A stretch of 13,594 nucleotides of DNA from Chloroflexota bacterium (lineage in GTDB: Bacteria; Chloroflexota; Anaerolineae; Promineifilales; Promineifilaceae), in the NCBI GenBank assembly GCA_020353135.1, contig CP070688.1:1755875-1769468 (forward strand). Reading direction: 5' to 3'. The translations under genes were made by a program, and so were the position numbers. The notes under the pieces were generated by a model. That model made no database searches, was not told where the DNA came from, and was given only the letters and a program-made list of their open reading frames with translations. Shown piece after piece: positions 1-7,044 of the stretch. The stretch's first letter is position 1. Every line of letters starts with the position of its first letter.

Positions 1-920
1 AGGGCTGGTTTCATCATGTTACTGGCATCCATGGCCCCTTGCGCCGCGCCAGCGCCGACCACTGTGTGCAGTTCGTCGATGAAGAGAATTATCTCGCCTT
101 GGGCGCGCTGAATCTCTTCCATCGCCGCTTTCAACCGTTCCTCAAACTCACCTCGGAAACGACTGCCGGCGATCATGGCCCCCAGGTCAAGGGAAACCAC
201 CTTCTTGTTGAGCAGGTTCTCGGGAACGTCATTCTCGATGATCTTCTGAGCCAGACCTTCCACGATGGCCGTTTTTCCGACGCCGGCATCTCCAATAAGC
301 ACCGGGTTGTTCTTGGTGCGCCGGCTTAGCACTTGAACGACGCGCAAGATCTCTGAGTCACGGCCGATCACCGGGTCTAATTTGCCCTCAATCGCCAGCT
401 GGGTCAGGTCACGGCTGTATTTATCCAGGGTCCGATATCGGCTCTCCGCCTGGCGGTCGGTAACCCGCTGGCCGCCGCGCAGGCTTTCGATGCCCTCAAT
501 GACCCGCTCCCTGGTGACGGCGAATTCCTGCAAAATACGCGCCGCCGGCGTATTGCGCTCGCTAAGTATGGCCAGGAAGATGTGTTCGGTTGAAATGAAT
601 TCGTCCTTCAGCCGGTTCGCCTCGCCCTGGGCCAATTCTAATACAGTGCGAATTCGGGGTGTGTAAAAGACCTGGCCTACGCCGCCGCCGTAGACGGCAA
701 CCTTGGGGCTGGCTCGCAATTCTTCATCCACCCGGGCGCTCATTGCCGCAACGTCAACAGTCAGGTGGTCCAGAAGTTGGGGTACCGCGCCATCGTTTTG
801 TTCCAGCAAGGCCAGGAACAGGTGCTCGGTGTCTACCTGGGTGTGGCCATAGCGCTGGACGATCTCATAAGCGCGAGCGGCCGCATCCTGGGCCCGCTCG
901 GTAAATCGGTCAAATCGCAT
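1..920 (-). CDS. clpB: ClpB-type AAA+ disaggregase (Hsp100), 3' end beyond window
   Basis: Encodes the first 306 residues of an Hsp100 ATPase that, in the ClpB family, pulls polypeptides out of cytosolic aggregates together with DnaK. Residues 1-145 contain two Clp N-domain repeats (around 5-40 and 86-121, each with a TEHxFLA motif). A linker with DKYSRDLT (166-173) leads into AAA-1. Walker A is GDAGVGKT (210-217), Walker B is IILFIDE (277-283), and the pore-loop region [11 protein letters not shown] is at 254-264. Two in-frame ATGs lie 6 bp apart. The inner one (920) is chosen because GACGAGGA at 928-935 is then spaced by 7 nt. The GDAG variant of the usual GEPG before the P-loop lysine is unusual but keeps all key residues. 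The ClpB middle domain lies off the window, so ClpC or ClpA is not formally excluded; the linker and AAA-1 wording favour ClpB. I find no CIRCE in its 105-bp upstream gap. Confidence 0.9.
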   Translation of the reverse strand, partial: MRFDRFTERAQDAAARAYEIVQRYGHTQVDTEHLFLALLEQNDGAVPQLLDHLTVDVAAMSARVDEELRASPKVAVYGGGVGQVFYTPRIRTVLELAQGEANRLKDEFISTEHIFLAILSERNTPAARILQEFAVTRERVIEGIESLRGGQRVTDRQAESRYRTLDKYSRDLTQLAIEGKLDPVIGRDSEILRVVQVLSRRTKNNPVLIGDAGVGKTAIVEGLAQKIIENDVPENLLNKKVVSLDLGAMIAGSRFRGEFEERLKAAMEEIQRAQGEIILFIDELHTVVGAGAAQGAMDASNMMKPA

Positions 921-1025
921 ATCCATATCCTCGTCTTGGCAAGAATCCTACTATTGGTTGATCCTCACCAGCTTAGTATAGCCTACCACGATTGGAATGC
1001 TGTAAGAGGGCCATTAGAGCCCGCG

Positions 1026-1445
1026 TTACATGACACGCGTGCCTTCGTCATCGTAACCGTCTCCCCAGGCCAGGATCTTCAACGGCGTAATCTCAACTAG
1101 CCGCCACTCTGCATCCTCGTCATAACGAAAATCCCACTCGTACTTATGGTAGAAGTGCTGGCCAAGCTTATCAACCATTCTTCGGTTGGCCGCGTGGGCC
1201 TCGCCTTCGACGATGATGACATTGGATGCATCGGGCAGGGCCAGGGCTACCGATTGATTTCCACGTAAGTTGACGTATTTCTGCGTGTCGGCGCCGGTAG
1301 CGACGTAGATCAAGCCGTCAAGCCACACATACCATAATGGGGCCATGTGCGGCCGCCCATCGGCGCGAACCGTGGCCAACCAGATTGTCGGCTCGCGGCT
1401 TAGCCGGGCCTCAAGCGAGCGCCAGCGTGCTGGATTCGGTTTCAT
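1026..1445 (-). CDS. PPOX/FDOR split-barrel flavin- or F420-binding protein
   Basis: A 139-residue protein with the split beta-barrel pattern of the pyridoxamine-5'-phosphate-oxidase-like superfamily. The opening helix and strand (residues 8-35) contain IWLATVRADGRPHMAPLWY, the typical first two strands. GLIYVATGADTQKYVNLRGN (44-63) is the cofactor-phosphate region, with K56 followed by an N-L-R-x-N turn. A final strand reads WRLVEITPLKILAW (114-127). In the family such small proteins bind FMN, F420 or haem and act as oxidoreductases. This wording resembles the F420-associated PPOX class, but the cofactor cannot be fixed by eye. There is no Shine-Dalgarno; a perfect TATAAT sits 9 nt before the ATG (see separate entry), so the mRNA may be leaderless. 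It lies 45 bp after murI and 105 bp before clpB, on the same strand. Confidence 0.72.
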   Translation of the reverse strand: MKPNPARWRSLEARLSREPTIWLATVRADGRPHMAPLWYVWLDGLIYVATGADTQKYVNLRGNQSVALALPDASNVIIVEGEAHAANRRMVDKLGQHFYHKYEWDFRYDEDAEWRLVEITPLKILAWGDGYDDEGTRVM

Positions 1446-1454
1446 CGACCAGAG

Positions 1455-1483
1455 ATTATACTCCCGTTCAGCCGAATTCTATA
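1455..1483 (-). promoter_or_regulatory. Candidate leaderless promoter for the PPOX-type gene
   Basis: Read on the minus strand, a perfect TATAAT (1460-1455) stands 9 nt before the ATG at 1445. Transcription would therefore begin within about 3 nt of the start codon. The -35 position 17 bp upstream (1483-1478) reads TATAGA and is weak. No ribosome-binding sequence lies between the box and the ATG. The site falls inside the 45-bp gap after the murI stop, which suggests this gene can be expressed independently of murI. Confidence 0.5.
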
Positions 1484-1490
1484 AGTACTT

Positions 1491-2354
1491 TTAGGCGAGA
1501 GACAGGGTTGCGCCATCCTGCCAGGAGACGGCCCCCACGTGAAACGATTCCCCTAATAGTCGCTGGCTGACGGCCGCAAATCGCTCTGGATTTCCCGAGG
1601 TGAAAAGCGTAACCCGGCTTGGCCGCTCTCGGTCAGTCAGCAGGCCACGTTGCCCCAGAACCCTCTCCACCTGGCGAGCTACGGCCGGGGCGGGATCGAT
1701 GATCGTGGCTTTCGAGCCTACCAGTCGCCGGATCAGTGGCAAGGCGAATGGATAATGGGTACAGCCCAGTACGAACGTATCCACTCCGGCGGCCAGCATT
1801 GGCGATAAGGCCCGGACCAGAATGCGCCTGGCCTCTGGGCCGTCAGCCCGACCGGCTTCGATTTCGGCCACCAAACCGGTGCAAGGATCTTCATGGGCCA
1901 CAATACCCTCGGCATAACGGGCCATCAGGTCCGCGTAGCGTCGGCTGCCAAAAGTGCCAGGGGTGGCCAGGATACCGATGCGCCCCTGCTGCGTCTGTAC
2001 GGCGCCTGGCTTGACGGCCGGCTCCATGCCGACGATGGGCACACCGTCGAAGTTCGCCCGCAGCGAGTCAAGCGCGGCCGCCGAGGCCGTATTGCAGGCC
2101 ACCACCACGAGTTTGGCGCCCCGAAGCAGCAGGAATCGGGCTATGCTATCGCTCAGGCGGCGTATCTGTTCCGCCGGCCGCGAGCCATAAGGGACGTGAG
2201 CCTGGTCAGCGACGTATAGCAGATCTTCGAGCGGCAATAGGGCTCGAACGTGGCGCATGACCGACAGGCCGCCAACACCAGAATCGAGCACGCCAATCGG
2301 TCTGTCGCCGGCCGATGAAGCCGTTTCTCGCTGCCCAGCCATGGTTACCCACAT
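1491..2354 (-). CDS. murI: Glutamate racemase
   Basis: Converts L-glutamate to D-glutamate for the second residue of the peptidoglycan stem peptide (cytosol). All hallmark motifs are present: GVLDSGVGGLSV (21-32) with D24 and S25, the PYGSR loop (55-59), catalytic cysteine C87 in VVACNTAS, and second catalytic cysteine C198 in LGCTHYP with H200. The length of 287 is normal for the family. Start choice is uncertain. ATG at 2354 gives MWVTM, and the second in-frame ATG at 2342 gives MAGQ; neither has a convincing ribosome-binding site, and the conserved part only begins at residue 18. It is 77 bp downstream of the class-I amidotransferase gene on the same strand, so the two may be cotranscribed. 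Both act on glutamate or gamma-glutamyl substrates. Identification is firm. Confidence 0.96.
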   Translation of the reverse strand: MWVTMAGQRETASSAGDRPIGVLDSGVGGLSVMRHVRALLPLEDLLYVADQAHVPYGSRPAEQIRRLSDSIARFLLLRGAKLVVVACNTASAAALDSLRANFDGVPIVGMEPAVKPGAVQTQQGRIGILATPGTFGSRRYADLMARYAEGIVAHEDPCTGLVAEIEAGRADGPEARRILVRALSPMLAAGVDTFVLGCTHYPFALPLIRRLVGSKATIIDPAPAVARQVERVLGQRGLLTDRERPSRVTLFTSGNPERFAAVSQRLLGESFHVGAVSWQDGATLSLA

Positions 2355-2431
2355 CTAAAAGTCAACACCGCGCTGCCTTACCAAAGGCCATGCAGCCATC
2401 CTGTTAATCGTGTGAATCCTGGCCGTATTCC

Positions 2432-3199
2432 TCAGGAGACTGTAGCGGCAGGTTGCCGGCTCGCCGAACGCTCCGCGGCCTTGACCAGCCCGGCGAAGAG
2501 ACCATGCATACCCGTATCGTCATGAACGAGATTCTCTGGGTGCCACTGCACGCCTACGGCGAAGGGGTGTTCGGCCAGTTCAACCGCTTCGATGACTCCG
2601 TCTGGAGCGGTCGCGGTTACCTCCAGGTCGGGCGCCAGTTCACGGATCGCCTGATGATGGTAGCTATTGACCCAACTCTCCTGCTTGCCCATATGCTTGG
2701 CCAGCAGCGAATGCCGCCGGACCGCGACGACATGGGCGAGATGGTTCCTTGGCCGATCATCCGAAGCGTCATGATCGATGGCGTCTGGGACCTGGCTGCA
2801 AATATCGTACCAAAGCGTGCCGCCTAGGGCGACATTAAGGACCTGAATGCCTCGGCAGATGGCCAAGAATGGCTTTTGCCTCGTCACTGCAGCGCGGGCC
2901 ACGAAGAGCTCTGTCCGGTCGCGTTCCAGATCAACGCCGTAGACACTCTCGTGGCCACGACCGTTGTACCTTTCGGGGGCCACATCCCCACCGCCCGGCA
3001 GTATGACGCCGTCGACTCGTTCCATAATAATCGTAAGATCGTCCTCGCTTAATCCCAAGGGAATCAGTAATGGGATGCCGCCGGCCTTGCTGATCGCCTC
3101 GCTGTAGCTGGGCATGAGGCCATAAACGTCAATAGGCCGGCGTTGTGGGATGGATTTTCGATAAACGGTGCTGGCGATGATGGGGCGTGATGGGCGCAT
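2432..3199 (-). CDS. Class-I glutamine amidotransferase, gamma-Glu-GABA hydrolase type (peptidase C26)
   Basis: A 255-residue stand-alone glutaminase-fold hydrolase. The nucleophile elbow is FLAICRGIQVLN (111-122, C115), the oxyanion region is ILPGGGDVAPERY (66-78), and the His-Glu pair lies in GVQWHPE (216-222, H220 and E222), so the catalytic triad is complete. Members such as PuuD cleave gamma-glutamyl-gamma-aminobutyrate in putrescine degradation; others hydrolyse different gamma-glutamyl amides. No putrescine genes are nearby, so the substrate here is open and the PuuD symbol is not assigned. The N-terminal RPIIASTVYR strand (5-14) matches the family and supports the ATG at 3199. The closest Shine-Dalgarno (AGGAG) is about 15 nt upstream, longer than ideal. 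It is followed 77 bp later by murI on the same strand. Confidence 0.85.
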   Translation of the reverse strand: MRPSRPIIASTVYRKSIPQRRPIDVYGLMPSYSEAISKAGGIPLLIPLGLSEDDLTIIMERVDGVILPGGGDVAPERYNGRGHESVYGVDLERDRTELFVARAAVTRQKPFLAICRGIQVLNVALGGTLWYDICSQVPDAIDHDASDDRPRNHLAHVVAVRRHSLLAKHMGKQESWVNSYHHQAIRELAPDLEVTATAPDGVIEAVELAEHPFAVGVQWHPENLVHDDTGMHGLFAGLVKAAERSASRQPAATVS

Positions 3200-3252
3200 A
3201 ACGGATTAATGATTCTCCTACGAATTCAAGGTGGTATGGTATCGAGCCAGGC

Positions 3253-3291
3253 AAATAAAAATGGGGTGAAAGCGTTGATGCTTTCACCCCA
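3253..3291 (-). terminator. Intrinsic terminator of rplS
   Basis: An 11-bp perfect inverted repeat, GGGGTGAAAGC (3263-3273) and GCTTTCACCCC (3280-3290), is separated by a 6-nt loop, and one more T-A pair extends it. Read on the minus strand the hairpin is followed by ATTTTTATTTG (3262-3252), a usable U-rich tail. The plus-strand side (AATCAAATT) lacks a U run, so it acts for minus-strand transcription. It lies about 75 nt past the rplS stop and before the amidotransferase gene. Confidence 0.88.
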
Positions 3292-3364
3292 ATCAAATTA
3301 ACTTAAACATCGACATCCCGTTCGTTAGATCTTTGCCCCGAGATGCCGGCTCCGGACAATAGAA

Positions 3365-3718
3365 CTAAACGAATCGCTTCTCGCGCAGGCGAGCCGATTT
3401 ACCCGTCCGGCCGCGTAAGAAGTAAAGCTGGGCCCGGCGCACATGGGCGTGGCGATGGACCTCGACCTTCTCGATTCGCGGCGAACGAAGCAGGAAGGTT
3501 CGCTCAACGCCGATGCCGTTGGAAGCGATTCTGCGAACGGTGAAGTTAGCTTGATTGCCGCTATTACGCAGCCGGATAATCCGCCCACGGACGAGCTGGA
3601 TTCGCTCCCGCTTACCTTCGACAATGCGTAAATGAACGGTGACCGTATCACCCGGCCGCAATTGCGGTAGGTTCTCGTTGGCCGGCCTATCGAATGATTT
3701 CAACAACAAGTCAGACAT
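3365..3718 (-). CDS. rplS: 50S ribosomal protein L19
   Basis: A 117-residue L19 of normal length; in the ribosome L19 sits at the 30S-50S interface. The LRPGDTVTVHLRIVEG segment (20-35), a basic RGRIIRLRNSG turn (44-54), the signature GIGVERTFLLRSPRIEKVEV (68-87) and RRAQLYFLRGRTGKSARLRE (94-113) are all diagnostic. The ATG at 3718 is preceded by AGAGG with a spacing of about 5 nt. L19 is often in a trmD-rplS or rpsP-rimM-trmD-rplS operon. Here it is alone, with a candidate promoter upstream (3780-3808) and its own terminator, and its neighbours are unrelated. Confidence 0.97.
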   Translation of the reverse strand: MSDLLLKSFDRPANENLPQLRPGDTVTVHLRIVEGKRERIQLVRGRIIRLRNSGNQANFTVRRIASNGIGVERTFLLRSPRIEKVEVHRHAHVRRAQLYFLRGRTGKSARLREKRFV

Positions 3719-3754
3719 GATGTCCTCTCTAGCAAGTTATTCAGCATAAATATA

Positions 3755-3769
3755 GCCCGCCGAGCGGGC
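3755..3769 (-). other. Hairpin at the predicted 5' end of the rplS mRNA
   Basis: GCCCGC (3755-3760), a 3-nt loop and GCGGGC (3764-3769) form a perfect 6-bp GC-only stem. On the minus strand it is followed by TATATTTATG. If the candidate rplS promoter is real, the stem begins about 4 nt after the start site, so it would cap the leader as a 5' stabilising stem or regulatory element. It could instead be a weak terminator for the upstream membrane-protein gene; the T-run is poor. Confidence 0.45.
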
Positions 3770-3779
3770 CAGGAGTCGA

Positions 3780-3808
3780 AATATAACACGGCCGGAACTA
3801 TCCGGCAA
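3780..3808 (-). promoter_or_regulatory. Candidate rplS promoter
   Basis: On the minus strand, TTGCCG (3808-3803) and TATATT (3785-3780) are separated by exactly 17 bp. The match is 4/6 to the -35 and 5/6 to the -10. It lies in the 107-bp gap between the large membrane-protein gene and rplS. The spacer holds an inverted repeat, GCCGGA (3791-3796) and TCCGGC (3801-3806), which could be an operator or an end-of-gene hairpin for the preceding gene. This is a pattern match only. Confidence 0.42.
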
Positions 3809-3825
3809 GTGGAATTGGACGAATC

Positions 3826-6800
3826 TCAGTTGCCCAGTTGGACCTCGAACGCGTCTTCCTGGCCAACCATCAACCTATTCCCGCTTAGAACGTCATAAAG
3901 CCCGATGCGAAGGACCAGATCGTCCATGAGCGGACCGAGTGGCAGCGGCAGAGTGTGTTGGTCGACGACGTACTCGCCGACGGTCCATCCGGTGGTCGGC
4001 CGGCCCCACCCGGCCGGCTCGCCGTCCGATTGAGCCACGATCTGGCCATCTTCGTCGACCAGGTGAACGAAGACTCGATAACTGACCGGCATCTCGGCCA
4101 GCCCGTGCCAGATCAGGGTCAGCGCTGTCGTCTGGGGCTCCATCGGATCAGGCTCTATCGTGTAACCGACCAATTCAGCTTGATCGCGGAAGTTAGCTCC
4201 GGCTAGCTTGTCGTAGGCCGGTTCTTCAAATAGCCTTTCTGGTGCCGCGATTTCCAGAGCACCAAGCGGCAGACCGGCCAACTCAAATCTATACTCGCCG
4301 CTTTCCAGTCCACCTGCCAGTCTCAGCGTGTGCTGGCCGCGCAGGGTGGCGCCGGCCGGCCACACTTCCGGAGGATAGTCAGCCCTAACTGGCGGCAAGT
4401 CCCAACTCTGGGCAATCTGGCCGCCGCTGTCTCGCAGATTCAGGCTCAGCGTATCGGCCGGTCCGCCATAACTATCCGGCTTCTCCCAGAACAAGGTCAG
4501 TAACATCTGCTCTCCGGGTACGCCTTCCTGCCGATCCTGGCTATAGCCCAACAGAGTCAAGTCATTGAGGTCCTGATTAATCTGATGAAGCTGGGGCGGC
4601 AGTTCCAGCGGCACATGGGGCTGTACAACCTGGATCTGACCGATAACCGCCATCGGGCCGACTGTCGACCCGGCCTCATCGCTCAGGGTCAGCGGGCTTA
4701 AGTCGGCCAAGTCAAACAGGGTTAGGACGATATCGTACTGCCCTGGCGGCGTTCCAGGCAGTACCTGTACTTCGCGGCTGTCCCAGGCCCATTGACCGGG
4801 CAGCCACATGCCGGTTGGGGCGGTCTCTTCATAGATGCGCGGCCGCTGAGTTTCCTTGTCGCTCCAGGTCATCCCGGACGGGCCGACTAGCCAGATATTT
4901 GATTGGTAATCGCCGGCCGGCGGCGCCTCGACCAGCCATGCCAGGTCAATGTCGAAGCTCTCGCCCGCGGCCACGTTGTCTTGACTGAGATTGTGCCCGG
5001 CCAACCGTAACTCGGCACCGGTCAGGTCGGCCGGATAACTTATTTCGGGCGCCGCTGCCCGCCGCAAAGGCGTTTCGACCCGGTCCATCACCAGGCCTTT
5101 AAAAGCCAGAAATCCAACCCCCACAATCAGAATCGGCGCCAAGTCGGCCCAACTCGCTCGATAAAATCCCCTCTTCTCCTCTTCTCCTCCGCTCCTCTTC
5201 TCCCCATTTCCCCGACGCTTCAACACGATGGCTGTCACAAACACGCCGCACAAAGCCGAGGCCGAAACTGTCGCCATTGCTCCCCGCAGCGAGGTCAGCC
5301 GCCAGTCGACTTCGATGGCACTGGTACCGGCCGAAACCAGAAATGTAATTAGCCCCTCCGGATCGCTGGGCGTAATCGGCGCTCTTTCTCCATTTACTAG
5401 AACCTGCCATCCAGGAAAGGCATAACTCAGATACCGGGCCTGGAAAGGCTCGGGGGTAGTCACTTCCAGGTGAGCCGAGAGCGGACCGTATTCGCTGCTC
5501 AGGATGGCCGCCCCGGCTGGCAAGACCCGCTGGTCAAAGCGTTGTGGAATTCGGCCGGCCTGATAATCTTCCTCCAACTGCGAGCCATCAGGCCGGCTGA
5601 GGGCCGTTTTTGGGAAGTAGCTGCCGGCCGGGTCGACGCCTATCAAGCCCGTGTTATGCTCATACTGATGAACCGTCTCGATCGTCGGCTGGGCCAGCTC
5701 GCGGCACAGGTGAGGGTAGAGATTTGGCGTGGCCTCCAGCAAAAGCAACAGGATCGCCCCGGCCGACAAGACAGGCGCCAGGTAACGACGGCCGCCGCCA
5801 GCCGTTCGGTCGGCCAATACCGAAAACGGAACGCCGGCCAAGAATGCTACTGGCAGCGCAGCCCGGCCGATGAATCGCCATGGGAATTGGACGAACTCGA
5901 CGAGCGGCACGCCCTCCCAGATCGGCGTCGAAATAAACAGAGTCATGATCAACATGGCGATCGCGCTGAGACCCATGAACAGGATGTGCCCCCGGCGCTC
6001 ACCGGCCCGAATCCAGATCAAGCTAACAAGACCCAGCAGGGCAAGAACGGCCGGCGCCAGGCCCAGGCGAATCGAAAGCGGTGGATTCAATAACGCCGGA
6101 TTGGCCGGGCTGACCGGCTCAAAAATCTCGGCAAGTGTAGCGAAGTTGAAATGAAAATCGTTGCCCCGGGTGTTGACCGACTGGTGAATTGTGATCTGGT
6201 CGAGTTCTAGCAGCGCCGGACCACTGTAGAAAGCAGCCAGGCCCAGTCCCAGTATTAGTACTAGCCCAGCACGCAGAGCAATAGTTTGCCAGCGCAATCG
6301 ACCCCACCAACCCACTGCCAAGAAATAGAGAATCAACAGCGGCGCGAAGAGAAAGATCGAAATGTTATGGCTGAGGGCCAGCAAAGCCAGGCTCAGGGTT
6401 GTGATGACAAAGGCCCAGGCCTTGCCATCGCGTATGAACCGTCGGCCTGACCAGGTGATGAGAGGCAATAAGGCCAAGCCCATGGATTCCGGCTGATTGC
6501 CCCGGATGAGCGCATCAATCAACACATAGGGCGCGGCCATATAGGCCACGGCCGATACCAGCCCGGCCAGCGGACCAAACACGTCGCGGACCCAAAGAAA
6601 CATGAACCAACCGGCGGCCAATATGCTCAGTATATAAAACAGATTGATGGCCGCCGGCAGCGGCATACCTAGCAGATGGGGAAGAAGGCTGGCATACAGC
6701 GGCGGCGCCTCGCGGTAATTGAAGAATGGGTAACCATAACCAAAGACCACGTCGGGCAACCAGCGTGAAAACGGCAAGCCACTTTCCCAGGCATAGCGCA

Positions 6801-6960
6801 TGGCCGCCAGCCGATGGTAGTGCAGATGGCCGTCGTGGGTGCACGGTACCTGAGCCCAACGCAGAAGCGGCGTGACCAGTGGCAGTCCTAATAGCGTGAC
6901 CAGCAGCAGATAGGCGAGGTTGCCCGGCCGGCGCTGGGAGTCCTGGATCAGGCGAGTCAA
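3826..6960 (-). CDS. Large polytopic membrane protein, GT-C/PTPS-related type, with three C-terminal beta-sandwich modules
   Basis: A 1044-residue integral membrane protein. Hydrophobic segments are visible around 15-33, 104-124, 128-148, 181-218, 229-247, 299-317, 327-345, 365-384, 395-410, 558-580 and 607-624. The first extracytoplasmic loop (38-96) has HDGHLHYHRL, SRWLPDVVFGYGYPFFNY and YREAPP motifs. This resembles the 6-pyruvoyl-tetrahydropterin-synthase-related/YfhO-like group of GT-C-fold proteins that use lipid-linked sugars. I infer a glycosyltransferase role; no substrate can be given. After the last helix come three divergent copies of one beta-rich module (about 650-760, 801-898, 928-1032). 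A charged linker (581-597) is encoded by a polypurine repeat. The start is TTG at 6960 with AGGGA spaced by 8 nt; I see no better ATG. It follows the phosphohydrolase gene after 84 bp and probably shares its transcript. Confidence 0.72.
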   Translation of the reverse strand: MTRLIQDSQRRPGNLAYLLLVTLLGLPLVTPLLRWAQVPCTHDGHLHYHRLAAMRYAWESGLPFSRWLPDVVFGYGYPFFNYREAPPLYASLLPHLLGMPLPAAINLFYILSILAAGWFMFLWVRDVFGPLAGLVSAVAYMAAPYVLIDALIRGNQPESMGLALLPLITWSGRRFIRDGKAWAFVITTLSLALLALSHNISIFLFAPLLILYFLAVGWWGRLRWQTIALRAGLVLILGLGLAAFYSGPALLELDQITIHQSVNTRGNDFHFNFATLAEIFEPVSPANPALLNPPLSIRLGLAPAVLALLGLVSLIWIRAGERRGHILFMGLSAIAMLIMTLFISTPIWEGVPLVEFVQFPWRFIGRAALPVAFLAGVPFSVLADRTAGGGRRYLAPVLSAGAILLLLLEATPNLYPHLCRELAQPTIETVHQYEHNTGLIGVDPAGSYFPKTALSRPDGSQLEEDYQAGRIPQRFDQRVLPAGAAILSSEYGPLSAHLEVTTPEPFQARYLSYAFPGWQVLVNGERAPITPSDPEGLITFLVSAGTSAIEVDWRLTSLRGAMATVSASALCGVFVTAIVLKRRGNGEKRSGGEEEKRGFYRASWADLAPILIVGVGFLAFKGLVMDRVETPLRRAAAPEISYPADLTGAELRLAGHNLSQDNVAAGESFDIDLAWLVEAPPAGDYQSNIWLVGPSGMTWSDKETQRPRIYEETAPTGMWLPGQWAWDSREVQVLPGTPPGQYDIVLTLFDLADLSPLTLSDEAGSTVGPMAVIGQIQVVQPHVPLELPPQLHQINQDLNDLTLLGYSQDRQEGVPGEQMLLTLFWEKPDSYGGPADTLSLNLRDSGGQIAQSWDLPPVRADYPPEVWPAGATLRGQHTLRLAGGLESGEYRFELAGLPLGALEIAAPERLFEEPAYDKLAGANFRDQAELVGYTIEPDPMEPQTTALTLIWHGLAEMPVSYRVFVHLVDEDGQIVAQSDGEPAGWGRPTTGWTVGEYVVDQHTLPLPLGPLMDDLVLRIGLYDVLSGNRLMVGQEDAFEVQLGN
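5167..5213 (-). repeat. Polypurine minisatellite inside a coding region
   Basis: On the minus strand these 47 bases are purine except at two positions (5191 and 5206). An 11-bp unit, TCCTCTTCTCC on the plus strand, occurs at 5177-5187 and again at 5193-5203, with partial copies around it. It encodes a charged Lys/Arg/Glu/Gly linker (residues 581-597) between the last two membrane helices, so it does not break the reading frame. Its composition is quite unlike the flanking GC-rich coding DNA. Confidence 0.8.
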
Positions 6961-7044
6961 TTGTATCGTCCCTTGACGGCACCCGGAAGTTCCTCGCCGG
7001 TTTCGTTGACCATAACTCTGGCCGGTCGTATCACGGCCGCTCGC

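Noticed and set aside
921..1025. CIRCE or HspR-type operator before clpB
   Set aside because: I looked for TTAGCACTC-like and CTTGAG-like dyads in this gap and found none; a TATACT at 975-980 (minus strand) lacks a good -35 and is too weak to list as a promoter.
2453..2827. Plus-strand ORF (124 codons)
   Set aside because: Antisense to the class-I amidotransferase gene, whose complete catalytic triad fixes the real frame.
3791..3806. Inverted repeat GCCGGA/TCCGGC as terminator of the large membrane-protein gene
   Set aside because: Stem is only 6 bp and the following minus-strand sequence (CGTGTTATATTT) has no real U-run; it overlaps the candidate rplS promoter spacer and is kept only as a note there.
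5470..6093. Plus-strand ORF (207 codons)
   Set aside because: Antisense to the membrane-protein gene; Arg/Gln-rich translation with no recognisable motif and no ribosome-binding site considered convincing.
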